This document shows positions 6,359 to 15,400 of a stretch of DNA of 34,574 nt, piece by piece. A model generated the notes under the pieces. That model saw only the letters and a program-made list of their open reading frames with translations. It searched no databases and was not told the origin of the DNA. A program made the position numbers and the translations under genes. The stretch comes from Spirochaetales bacterium (GTDB lineage: Bacteria; Spirochaetota; GWE2-31-10; MWDO01). The stretch lies in assembly GCA_017540815.1 (NCBI GenBank), contig JAFYAI010000050.1:1-34574 (forward strand). Direction: 5' to 3'. How positions within the stretch are numbered: position 1 is the stretch's first letter; each line of letters starts with the position of its first letter.

Positions 6359-7138
6359 TCATTCCAGCCATCTGTTGTCGATAACAATGAAAATAATGGC
6401 AGCGGCGATAATCAGCAGTGACCAAAAAATCCAAAATATGCCGACAGCATGACTTGTTGTCAGACGTTTTTCAAGATCATCGATGTTGTCATAGCCGATA
6501 TAAAACGGGGTATTGTCGGAAATAGTGCCGTCACTTATCATTGTAAATATTATACCGTCATAATCGGTATTATACGCAGCGAAGTTCCATCTGTCGTCAC
6601 CGTGTGTAACCCTTCCGAGATTTTCTTTGCTCATTTTGAAATCAAATTTCGATGTCGGCAATAAAACATTGCAGAAAAAAACATATTCCGATTGTCTGCT
6701 TTTCGTTTCTCTGTGATCCCATGAATAATATGTTTCTTTGCGACTTTTGCCGTTGCTGTCTCTGACAGTTCTTGTATGCTTTGTGTAATGTTCACGCTCT
6801 ATTTCGGCGTAAAGATATTCTCCTTCCGGCAAATCGTATATCGCAGGGGAGGTAAGCAGCCTTGTATATATATCACTGAACCTGACCGGATATACCGTCG
6901 AAAGATGACCCGATGCGAAGATATTACGCTTGTCCGTGGCAACACGGTCTTTGAAGTCATCGACAGTTTCGACATGAGGTGCACTGTGGTAGATGAAGTT
7001 CCTCTCTTGAATGCCGTTGTCAATCTTGTTGGAGATAACAAAACCGATAATAAGAAGAACGCCGATTATTGTCGGAACGGCTATTGCTTCCCGCAGTGTG
7101 AAATCCCAGTTTCCGCCGCTGAATAATACTTTACTCAA
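6359..7138 (-). CDS. Two-helix membrane protein linked to LemA, function unknown
   Basis: A 259-residue protein with one hydrophobic segment near residues 18-36 and another near 228-252, so about 190 residues face one side of the membrane, probably outside. The middle part includes PEGEYLYAEIEREHYTKH and a run of polar residues around DSNGKSRKETYYSW. I do not recognise a named domain with confidence; the pattern recalls proteins encoded beside lemA, some of which are related to the GIDE/E3-like fold. It starts with TTG, supported by AAAGGA about ten bases upstream and by the lack of any ATG nearby. It begins 32 bases after lemA and is likely co-transcribed. Confidence 0.6.
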   Translation of the reverse strand: MSKVLFSGGNWDFTLREAIAVPTIIGVLLIIGFVISNKIDNGIQERNFIYHSAPHVETVDDFKDRVATDKRNIFASGHLSTVYPVRFSDIYTRLLTSPAIYDLPEGEYLYAEIEREHYTKHTRTVRDSNGKSRKETYYSWDHRETKSRQSEYVFFCNVLLPTSKFDFKMSKENLGRVTHGDDRWNFAAYNTDYDGIIFTMISDGTISDNTPFYIGYDNIDDLEKRLTTSHAVGIFWIFWSLLIIAAAIIFIVIDNRWLE

Positions 7139-7170
7139 ATTATATATCCTTTTGGTTAAACAACAAAATA

Positions 7171-7731
7171 TTATTTAAAAAGTGTCGGCTTGCCTGATTT
7201 GGTTTCCAATTTTACGGAACTGCCGTCATACAATGATTCGTATTCGATGACTTCATATCCGAGCATACTCAGAATGCTCCGATTGGGAAATCTGCGGCAG
7301 TACAGACGATAATCTTTTGTCGCCTGAGAATATGCTTTCCTTGCGGCAGCGACATTCTCGTTGTATCGCTTGATTGCGTCATTTAAGTCTTTATACAATG
7401 CGGTTGACTGGAATGTCGGGTACGCTTCACGAACAGCCTGTATAGCCATGTGAATGTTGTTATCCTTTTGCTGTGTAGTGCTGCCGGCTCGCATCTGAGC
7501 AATGGCTGTCTGGAATGCGACTTCCTGTTCACTGCCGTGCTGAACGGATTGTCCGATTTCTTCCAAAGTGTCAAAAAGCAGCGTCTGCTCGGTTGAGATC
7601 TGTTCAAGCGACTGATTAACTACTTCTTCTCTGCTGATGGCAGAGTTCTGGAATCCCTGTGTCCAAAATATTACCGCAGCGATAATGACGATAATGCTGA
7701 TCGCCGCAATGATTATGCCTTTTAGTTTCAT
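7171..7731 (-). CDS. LemA family protein
   Basis: A 186-residue protein with an N-terminal membrane anchor (residues 5-24, rich in I and V) and a helical outer domain. The family block is clear in the C-terminal part: LYKDLNDAIKRYNENVAAARKAY, then YRLYCRRFPNRSILSMLGY. LemA proteins are anchored helical-bundle proteins of unknown function. The ATG at 7731 is chosen because GGAGG lies ten bases before it and the anchor follows at once; the upstream start at 7776 adds 15 polar residues without a binding site. It is first in a two-gene operon with the unknown two-helix membrane protein. Confidence 0.85.
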   Translation of the reverse strand: MKLKGIIIAAISIIVIIAAVIFWTQGFQNSAISREEVVNQSLEQISTEQTLLFDTLEEIGQSVQHGSEQEVAFQTAIAQMRAGSTTQQKDNNIHMAIQAVREAYPTFQSTALYKDLNDAIKRYNENVAAARKAYSQATKDYRLYCRRFPNRSILSMLGYEVIEYESLYDGSSVKLETKSGKPTLFK

Positions 7732-7764
7732 AATCCCGTATCCTCCATTATGAAATGATATTAG

Positions 7765-7793
7765 ATTATATGACAATTATTCCGTTTTGGCAA
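7765..7793 (-). promoter_or_regulatory. Promoter of the lemA operon
   Basis: Minus-strand TTGCCA (7793-7788), 17-base spacer, TATAAT (7770-7765), about 27 bases upstream of the lemA start. Confidence 0.7.
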
Positions 7794-7884
7794 GGGAATT
7801 TTACTCAGGCAATATTATTTTTCTCCTTTACTTTCTTCGAGTACTGCCTCTCAGCACCGTCAGTCGTGTGACTTACGATTATGA

Positions 7885-8328
7885 TCATTGCCTGTTTTGG
7901 TTATTCACTATTCTTACTGTATGTTCGTCTTTTTCTCCGCCATAGAATTTATCCAGGACTTTGCCGAATGTGTCAATGTCAGGAGCGGCAAGCATAAACA
8001 GTGTCATACAAGACTTGAGTTTCATATCATCGGGATAGCCCATTATTTGAGCGGCATTGTCAGAGTCAAGTGCAAGCAGTGCTTCGGAGATCTCGATCAG
8101 ATGCTGCCTCAGCTCATCATCAGCGATATATGCCTTTGCTTCGTCAAGACTGACTATACCATAGTATTGAGCAGTCGGACTTATCCCGAGTTGCTTCATC
8201 TGCGGGAATATATACCACATCCAATGACTGACCTTGCACCCGTTCTTAATCTCTTTTAATGCAGTCTGATAATCACGCTCCTGAGCGGTTTTGAATCTGT
8301 CAAGGTTGTAATCCGGTTTGTCATTCAT
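7885..8328 (-). CDS. DUF1810 family protein
   Basis: A 147-residue soluble protein. The family signature is plain: NLDRFKTAQERDYQTALKEI near the N-terminus, then SHWMWYIFPQM and LGISPTAQYYGI, and further on a conserved D-x-x-K-x-x-S-C-x-T-L-F block. The function of DUF1810 (COG5579) is unknown. The start is the ATG at 8328, which overlaps the stop codon of the ArsC-like gene as ATGA, so translation of the two is probably coupled. A start seven codons upstream would lie inside the preceding gene. No terminator stands between its stop and the lemA promoter region. Confidence 0.85.
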   Translation of the reverse strand: MNDKPDYNLDRFKTAQERDYQTALKEIKNGCKVSHWMWYIFPQMKQLGISPTAQYYGIVSLDEAKAYIADDELRQHLIEISEALLALDSDNAAQIMGYPDDMKLKSCMTLFMLAAPDIDTFGKVLDKFYGGEKDEHTVRIVNNQNRQ

Positions 8329-8681
8329 ACATTTACCGCCTTGCTCCATTCTTCCTCTTTGAATCCTACCAGCACATCATTGTCCGTTATCAGTATCGGC
8401 CGCTTAACCATCATCCCGTCGCCTGCAAGCAGCTTAAACTGCTCGTCTTCGCTCATATCCGGCAGTTTCTTGGACAGTTCCATCTCCCGATACAGGATGC
8501 CGCTCGTGTTGAAGAATTTCTTCAGCGGCAGCCCGGATTGCTTGTGCAGTGACCGCAGCATTGCTTCGTCGGGGTGCATTGTTTTTATGTCGATTTTCTC
8601 ATAATTGATACCGTTTGCGTCAAGCCATGATAAAGCTCTTTTGCAAGTCGTGCATCGGTCGTAACAGTAGATTTTAGTCAT
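8325..8681 (-). CDS. ArsC/Spx/YffB-like thioredoxin-fold protein
   Basis: A 118-residue protein of the arsenate reductase-like superfamily. It begins with beta strand TKIYCYD, then the redox motif CTTC (10-13) and LSWLDANGINY, followed by DIKTMHPD, a PLKKFFNTSG block, and near the end the cis-proline region KRPILITD with VGFKEEEW. Relatives reduce arsenate with glutathione or, as Spx/MgsR, control RNA polymerase; sequence alone does not decide, and many members have an unknown substrate. AAGGAG lies five bases before the ATG. Translationally coupled to the DUF1810 gene by a four-base overlap. Confidence 0.85.
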   Translation of the reverse strand: MTKIYCYDRCTTCKRALSWLDANGINYEKIDIKTMHPDEAMLRSLHKQSGLPLKKFFNTSGILYREMELSKKLPDMSEDEQFKLLAGDGMMVKRPILITDNDVLVGFKEEEWSKAVNV

Positions 8682-8733
8682 AAGGACTCCTTGTGGGGTT
8701 TAGTTTTACTCGTAATTTATTTATTCTATTCTC

Positions 8734-9789
8734 TTAATTATGTTGCAGCCAAAATAATTCTTTTTGTTTTTCAATTTCACGACGTAACTCTTCTTGTGTA
8801 GGAAGATAAGTTTTATACTTAGTGGCAAAAAGTTGTTCGTTTCCTTTCAGTATAGAATAACGAGCTATATCTTCGTCAGTATCAGAACATAATATTATAC
8901 CAATTGTTGGATTATCATCTTCTGATTTCTTTAATTCATCGTACATTCGCACATACATATCCATCTGACCTACATCTTGATGTGTCACTGAGCCGATCTT
9001 AAGATCTATCAAAACGAAACATTTCAGAATATAATTATAAAAAACAAGATCAATATAATAATCTTTCTTTTCTGTGAGGATATGTTGTTGGCGAGCAACA
9101 AAAGCGTACCCTTTACCGAGTTCCATTAAAAATTTTTGTAAATTAGTTATGATTGCTCCTTCAAGTTTCGTTTCTGAGTAATCAGAATTCGGTGTCAATC
9201 CTAAAAATTCTGCAATTACAGGATTTTTTATAAATTCAAGTTTATCATTCTGAAAATCTATGGTTTTCGCCTGCATCTCATTTTTAACTATATCCTTATT
9301 ATCAGATGAAAGCAATCGATAGTAATATTGTGTAGAAATATTTCGCTGAAGTGTTTTAACCGCCCAAGATTGATGTACACATTCGTTCATATACCAATCA
9401 CGAGCCTTTGAGTCATCTACTTGAAGTAATGTTCTAAAATGAGACCAACTTAATTGTGTTATCATAGATTCTCCACACGGCGTGTGGAAAATCTCTTGGA
9501 ATGTTTCGTAAAACTGCTTGCAGTAATACAGGTTGTTGGGTGTAAATCCTTTGCCGAATTCAGCTGTGAGCTGTGCGGAAAGGTTCTTAATGATGGCTGC
9601 ACCATATTTTGCTCTGTCTTCGCCGTCAAGAACTTCTTCGGTAATTCGTTTGCCCAAAAGCCAATTTTGCATCACTAAAGATGTATCTGCCGCTTTATAT
9701 GCTCGTTTTCTTGCGGTTTGAACAATCTGCTTTGCATCAGCGAATATATCGTTTGTTTTTGTATATGTTATCAAATCATTGTGTTCCAT
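8734..9789 (-). CDS. YhcG/DUF1016 PD-(D/E)xK nuclease-like protein, second copy
   Basis: A 351-residue protein. The N-domain (DUF1016_N) has NWLLGKRI, GEDRAKYG (56-63) and NNLYYCKQFY; the C-domain is PD-(D/E)xK-like, with YIDLVFYN (D247) and IDLK (D262, K264) and the downstream QMDMYVRMYDE helix. Such proteins lie beside type I and other restriction systems, and their role is not settled. Residues 1 to about 110 are encoded by DNA of ordinary composition, the rest by strongly A+T-rich DNA, as though two halves had different histories. It begins 73 bases after the ATPase gene in the same direction and seems to close the defence operon. GGAG precedes the start by eleven bases. Confidence 0.85.
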   Translation of the reverse strand: MEHNDLITYTKTNDIFADAKQIVQTARKRAYKAADTSLVMQNWLLGKRITEEVLDGEDRAKYGAAIIKNLSAQLTAEFGKGFTPNNLYYCKQFYETFQEIFHTPCGESMITQLSWSHFRTLLQVDDSKARDWYMNECVHQSWAVKTLQRNISTQYYYRLLSSDNKDIVKNEMQAKTIDFQNDKLEFIKNPVIAEFLGLTPNSDYSETKLEGAIITNLQKFLMELGKGYAFVARQQHILTEKKDYYIDLVFYNYILKCFVLIDLKIGSVTHQDVGQMDMYVRMYDELKKSEDDNPTIGIILCSDTDEDIARYSILKGNEQLFATKYKTYLPTQEELRREIEKQKELFWLQHN

Positions 9790-9862
9790 CTCTCTTACAT
9801 CTCCTTGACCTTGCTCTCAGTTATATATTCGACAATTGACAGTATAAATAATTTGTAAATTG

Positions 9863-11323
9863 TTATTCATTTCTATTTTCTATTGCTTGATTTTTTATCT
9901 CTATTCTTTTTTCACATTCCAAATCATAAATACTTGCTATAAAAACTTGGTTAGTATCTAATTCTGTTTTTACAAGATTCATAATCAATTCAATGTTTTC
10001 ATTATCAAGTTCCTTTCCTCTTGGAGAATCAAGTACCATAAACAGTTTTGTCCCCATATCATTTTCAATTACTTTAAGAAAAGCTAATTTAAAAGCAAAT
10101 ACAAGCTTTTGTAAAATTGCTCCTGAATATAATTTTAAGTCTGAAGTAAAAATAAAATCCTCTTTGTAGATTATACTTTTATCTATTTTCAAAGCTTCAG
10201 AATATTTAATAACATATTCATAAATTTGTTGTATAAAATCATTGTCAGTTTTTACTTGTGTTTTTATATTGTTTTTTTCACTCTTTAATTCATCATTTGT
10301 CTTTTTTACAAGATTTGCCAAAATTTCTTGATCAATATTAAAATTCGTTTGTGCAATTTTTATCTCTATTTCTTTTTCAATATCATCTGTTTTAAATAAC
10401 TGAAAATTCTTTTTCATTTTATATTCAGCTAATTTTCTTTCAAGTGTGCGTACGTTTTTCCGCTGTCGTTCAATATCTCCAACTAAAATACTTTTCCTAG
10501 CTTTTAGGCTTTCTTGTATAGAAAAAGAATTATCCAAAGTTTCTCTATTTACTGGAATTCTTTCATTCCGATGTTTAACATATAAACGCATTGAATCTAT
10601 ATAGTCAAAAAAATTTTTTTCTGATTTTATTAAAGAGTTAATTTCATACAGAGACTTTTCTAGGTTAGCAAGTTTAAGTTTTTCAAAAGATATTTTATTT
10701 AAAAAATCTTGTTCTTCATTCGATAGAAAAATTTCATTATTTTTTTTATAAACCTGCTCTTGTAATTGTTGCATGTTCTGAACAGATTCATATCTCGATT
10801 TATTAATGTTTAACTGTTTTATTTTGTCCAAACTATCGGAAATATCTTTATTATTTAATCCCGCCAATAATTCTTCAATTCCGAATTTTATTTGTCCGAT
10901 AACAGTTCCTCTATTCAAAAGAGTCCACCCTTTTTCTTGATCAATATAAATAACTCCCAAAAGATTCTTCAAAACCTTTACTTTTTCATATTCGAAGATA
11001 TATGTCAAAAAAGCAATGTGCTGACTTGGTAAAGAGTAAGTAATAATATTTCCATCTTCTAATTCAATATCAAGAACTGCCCCTTTCCTTTTCACAATGA
11101 AAACTTTCTCTTTTTCTTCAAAAACTAATGTCGTCTTAATACTAGAGAAATCCATCCCTTTCATATTTGGAATTTGATACCCCATTGAAAAAAACAAAAG
11201 TCTCAACAAAGTAGATTTCCCACAACTGTTTCGTTTTGAATGAATTAAATTTCTTTTTTCAGAAAATGAATCATTACTTTGAGAAATAAGTCCTTCTTCT
11301 ATTACCAGTTCTTTTATAATCAT
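9863..11323 (-). CDS. SMC/Rad50-like ABC ATPase of an ABC-three-component-like system
   Basis: A 486-residue ATPase. The Walker A region NSCGKSTLLR (32-41) keeps GKST but lacks the first glycine of the usual GxxxxGK(S/T). About 250 residues of charged heptad-rich sequence form a coiled coil. The C-terminal ATPase half follows, with a signature-like YSGAILQKL (399-407) and the Walker B/D-loop LFMVLDSPRGKE (427-438). The DSPRGKE form and the NLIHSK-x-NS start recall ATPases of ABC-three-component (ABC-3C) defence systems, related to Lamassu. Its ATG overlaps the stop codon of the nuclease-like gene by four bases (ATGA), so the two proteins are probably made together and form a complex. The gene is very A+T-rich (one 60-base line at 10681 has 10 G/C), suggesting transfer. 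Confidence 0.75.
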   Translation of the reverse strand: MIIKELVIEEGLISQSNDSFSEKRNLIHSKRNSCGKSTLLRLLFFSMGYQIPNMKGMDFSSIKTTLVFEEKEKVFIVKRKGAVLDIELEDGNIITYSLPSQHIAFLTYIFEYEKVKVLKNLLGVIYIDQEKGWTLLNRGTVIGQIKFGIEELLAGLNNKDISDSLDKIKQLNINKSRYESVQNMQQLQEQVYKKNNEIFLSNEEQDFLNKISFEKLKLANLEKSLYEINSLIKSEKNFFDYIDSMRLYVKHRNERIPVNRETLDNSFSIQESLKARKSILVGDIERQRKNVRTLERKLAEYKMKKNFQLFKTDDIEKEIEIKIAQTNFNIDQEILANLVKKTNDELKSEKNNIKTQVKTDNDFIQQIYEYVIKYSEALKIDKSIIYKEDFIFTSDLKLYSGAILQKLVFAFKLAFLKVIENDMGTKLFMVLDSPRGKELDNENIELIMNLVKTELDTNQVFIASIYDLECEKRIEIKNQAIENRNE

Positions 11324-12459
11324 CTATTTATCCCCACTTGTGAACATATATTTTGTAAATTTTTAGAATTCATTAAGATTCGGTATATAAATGATTTTGT
11401 AATATACTCAAGTTTTTCAGTTCCAAAATTCTCTTGATTAAATTCTGCTACATAATTTTCCCAATTTTTCTTTATAAACTCTTTTTCAGGTTCTTTTGTT
11501 CCGAGAGTAAGAGTTCGTTTAAAGTCATAATAGTCTTGAAGAATTTTATTTGAGAACTCAAAACGCTCATGATATAACATTTTATTATCTTCAAAAATAG
11601 CATCAACTTCTTCTGTTAAAGAACTATCACAGATAAAGCTTAAGCAATCAGTAATATCACGATGAATATCATTTAATAAGAAAACTGAAATTGGCCATAA
11701 AAATGATTCTTTACTCATTTCTTTGCTTTCATCCTTTTGGGTGCTGTTAAATTCACACTTAAATGACCAATGCTCAAATAATCTATTAGAGATTTTCTTC
11801 ACAGTTATTGAATCATAATTCAGTACATTCAACAAAAAGTCATTTATTTTTTCCTTAATAGAATCATATCTGTTTTCTTCTTCTCCCCAAAATTGTGTAA
11901 TACAAGAAATATATAAATTATCTTTATTTAGATTTTCAATAAGCCGTTTTATTTCAGTTAGTTTCTTTGTTTTTTTATCATTTGAACTTTTATCCGAATT
12001 CTCTATTTTTGCAGAAAGAGACTTAATAGTTGCGTCAATAGTTTCATCTATTTCTTTTTTTATTGATTGCAAACATTCATTATATGAACGAATGCGATTA
12101 TCAAATGCTTTATCTCCTGATGCAAATGTATCAGATTCATTTGAAATATAAATAAAATGTGCTTGGGGTTCTTTTTTTGAAGATTTCGCTATTGAAATTA
12201 ATGCATCTTTAAATTTTGTCTTTTTCCCTTTATCAGTGGACGGATCTTGAGACGATTTAGCTTGAGCAAGAATTTTGTTTTTATTTTTTAGTGTTATTTC
12301 AATATCTTGGAGTTTGGATTCAATTTTAAAATTCTCTGCCTCTCTTATGTAATGTAAAAATAAGAATATTCCTGCATTTGCTTGAAAATTCCAACCAAAA
12401 GATGAAGCAGATGCATCATTGTCAAAATCAATAATATCATCATTTATAAAATCTGACAT
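11320..12459 (-). CDS. Cap4/DUF4297-like PD-(D/E)xK effector candidate
   Basis: A 379-residue protein. The N-terminus GWNFQANAGIFLFL followed by ESKLQDIEI and ILAQAKSS gives the pattern E47...D52...Q66-x-K68, as in the Cap4 (DUF4297) restriction-enzyme fold used as DNA-cutting effector in CBASS and ABC-3C systems. Residues about 130-170 are lysine-rich and probably coiled. The C-terminal 200 residues are helical and not recognisable; in ABC-3C effectors this part binds the partner. It lies directly upstream of the SMC-like ATPase with a four-base overlap and 12 bases after the helicase-methyltransferase. AGGGAGG precedes the start. The nuclease assignment rests on the N-terminal motif alone and should be treated as a good guess. 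Confidence 0.6.
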   Translation of the reverse strand: MSDFINDDIIDFDNDASASSFGWNFQANAGIFLFLHYIREAENFKIESKLQDIEITLKNKNKILAQAKSSQDPSTDKGKKTKFKDALISIAKSSKKEPQAHFIYISNESDTFASGDKAFDNRIRSYNECLQSIKKEIDETIDATIKSLSAKIENSDKSSNDKKTKKLTEIKRLIENLNKDNLYISCITQFWGEEENRYDSIKEKINDFLLNVLNYDSITVKKISNRLFEHWSFKCEFNSTQKDESKEMSKESFLWPISVFLLNDIHRDITDCLSFICDSSLTEEVDAIFEDNKMLYHERFEFSNKILQDYYDFKRTLTLGTKEPEKEFIKKNWENYVAEFNQENFGTEKLEYITKSFIYRILMNSKNLQNICSQVGINR

Positions 12460-12471
12460 ATCCCCCCTCCC

Positions 12472-15400
12472 TCACATCTCCTTAATCATCTTCTCAATAA
12501 ACATAATTTCATTTTCATCTAATTGATATTTTCTATATAATTGTTTATCAATTTCACTCACTGTTTTACTCCAATCAATATCTGATTTGTCTGTAAAATC
12601 CTGCAACGGGATATTAGCCCAAACTTCTTTTGTGCCATTCTGTGTTGTTTTGAGAGTGCCGAGCAATGCACGGGCAAATTTTGTTTTGATATATTTCATA
12701 CAATTTTCGGCTTCTATTTGTGTATTGAATTTGCCGATACTCAAAAATGTTTCTGTATGACCTATTCCAGGTTGCCCAATTACTGGTGTTGATAGAGCTT
12801 CGCCTATTGTTCCAGTACCATTTGCAGTAGTAACAAAAACTCTGAAATAATCGAAATTATCAGGAACTTTGACATAAGATTTCTTTATCCATTTTAGAAA
12901 ACGATTACTATTTTTACGTCCAAATATTTGTATGCACTCACTTCCGCCATTGGGCTTCTCGTCAAAAAATAATTCATGGAACAAATCAAATACATTGGAA
13001 CTCATATCATATAAATGTCCTTTGCTAGGTCTTTCTTTAGCCCATGAATTTTCCTCATAGAGATTATCGGTTAAGCGGTACAAAGTACGCGGATATACTA
13101 AATCTGAGAAAGATTTGAAACTATTCGACTGAACTTTCATTAATGCAGATCGAAGCTCTTCATATGCAACAAATGTTCCTATTTTCCCAAATGATTTTTC
13201 TTTGTCATATAAAGTCACAACAACTCCGCCTTTTATATCTACTGTTGGGAATACATCAGAACTATCAACCCAATATTTTATTACACGAAAATGCTCATCA
13301 TTCAACATCTTTTCATTCCAATCTTTAGGAGTATTACCGGCATTGAACAAAAATCTTGCAGGGTGTATGAGAGTTGATATTTTTGCAAGCTTTCTTGCTA
13401 CATCTATAAACAAATAGTAAATCGATTCAGCTCCACGTCCATCATCATGTCCAACTTCCTGATACGGCGGATTTCCTACAATAGCATCAAATTTCATATC
13501 TCCATTACCATCCTTTATCCAATAATTCATTTTTGTAACTTTCTCAATAAATGTTTCCGGTTTGTTTCGCAGCTGATTAACCAGATCCTCAAAGTAGTGT
13601 GCGTGAACTTTTGCACCGGTAAAACCTGCAAGAGTTCTTTTGGCTATAGATTTTGCCATAGGGGTTTTGCATATAAGGAAAATGTTATCCTGCAGGACTT
13701 CATTCCACACAAGACGTTCCTGTTCACGAGTAGTCCGAATGCCGAATTCCTGTTTGAGTCTGACTCTGTAAATGGAGTATGCCATATACAAAGCATAGAG
13801 TCCGCTTTTGGAGTTAATCTCCAGAATGTGAGTATTTTTCTTATAGACTTCCGATGATATGTCGGGCTGTTCAACTAATACAGGATTTTGTATCGGTTCT
13901 TTATACTCAGTGTCATAGAATCTCCAACCGCCAAGACAGTCTGTGAGGTGCATATTCACGACTCGCCACGGAGTAAGGACTGTTTCTTTATCTGGATTGC
14001 GGAATGTGTTAAAGATATTAGCGATTCTTTCAATGCGTTCCTCAATGCTTAACTTATCTGCGGCTTTTGTCATCTCACGAATGCGAATACCTGACTCACG
14101 GAATATATCGGCATCATAGTATTTCCGAAACTGTTTGAATCTCTCTTTGGTTACGCCTTGCGGCATGAATTCTTTCCACGACTGATCGTCGATAATATCG
14201 GCAAAGTTATCGATAGTGATAGTGTCTTCGCTGCCGTCAAGATTGGAATTCAGTTCCGCTCCGTAGATCATAAGAGGCATTCTGATACTGATACCTCTGA
14301 GAATGGAGACAGCAGCATCGCGGTTCTTCTTCGCTTCGGCAAGTTTTTCTCTCATGGCTTGTTCTTCCGGTGAGAGCATTCGTTTATCTTTTTGAGATTT
14401 TTTTCCGCATATCTGTTCATATTCTTCATCGGTGAAACCGAGAGAGTTAATGTCAATATCTCCGGTTTTAGCCATTGCTTTCGTTGTTCCGATAATCTTT
14501 TTAAGTTCATCGAATTCCTGCAGAGCTATGCTGTCCAGTTTCATCAGTTCGTTATTATACAGATACCCGTCCTCAAATCCGTTGCGAACGACACGCTCTA
14601 CGTATGCTCGTTTAAGAGCCCCAAGCATTTTTTCCGTATCATAGTTTTGCATACGGCTGCCGTCGAATCCGATAATAGGACAGAAGTTTAGGAATTCTCC
14701 TATAATTGCTCTGTCATTCTGCGAAGTTTCTCCTGCTTTGCGGCTGATTTTGGCCGTTTCGGCAATAACTTTCAGTGTGCGGTCAGGTGCGAAGTCGAAT
14801 ACGAAACATTCTGTTTTTTGTTTGCCACCGATAATAGCAGGAGTCTGCACACGGAATATTGTCTGCATATAGCTGCTTGCCGCAGTGTTGTAACTTCCGG
14901 CGAGCATAAGACAAGCAGTCCATGGCTTGACGCTTACGCCTGTCGTAAGGCGACCGCAGCTCAATGTTATGGAATATGTTTCTTCCGGATGAGGTCCGAT
15001 TGCATTCTCAACTTTTTTGAGTGCTTCTTTTGACTCTTCTTCTTCATCGCCGTCTCCGGCAACATTTGCTATGTGGAATTGGCTGAATACCGAATGTGAC
15101 TGCAGCATTTTGCTTAATGCACGAGCCTCGCGGACTCCCGGGATAATCCACAGAGAATGTCGAAAGTTAGCACGATATTCTTCTGTCGAATACGGATAAT
15201 GTGAGTCAGTGTCTTTTTTGCATAACAGATCAAGGAACTGTTTAACATTAGCCGCATGAATAAATTCTCCGTTTTCATTGGTTCGGAAAAACTCACGGAA
15301 GTTAAATGCTATATCGGCATCAGCATAGTCAGGATAGAGTTCTCCGAGATTGTATGTAAAGATATTCAGCCGAGGCAGACAAGCGTATGGATTTGGGTCT

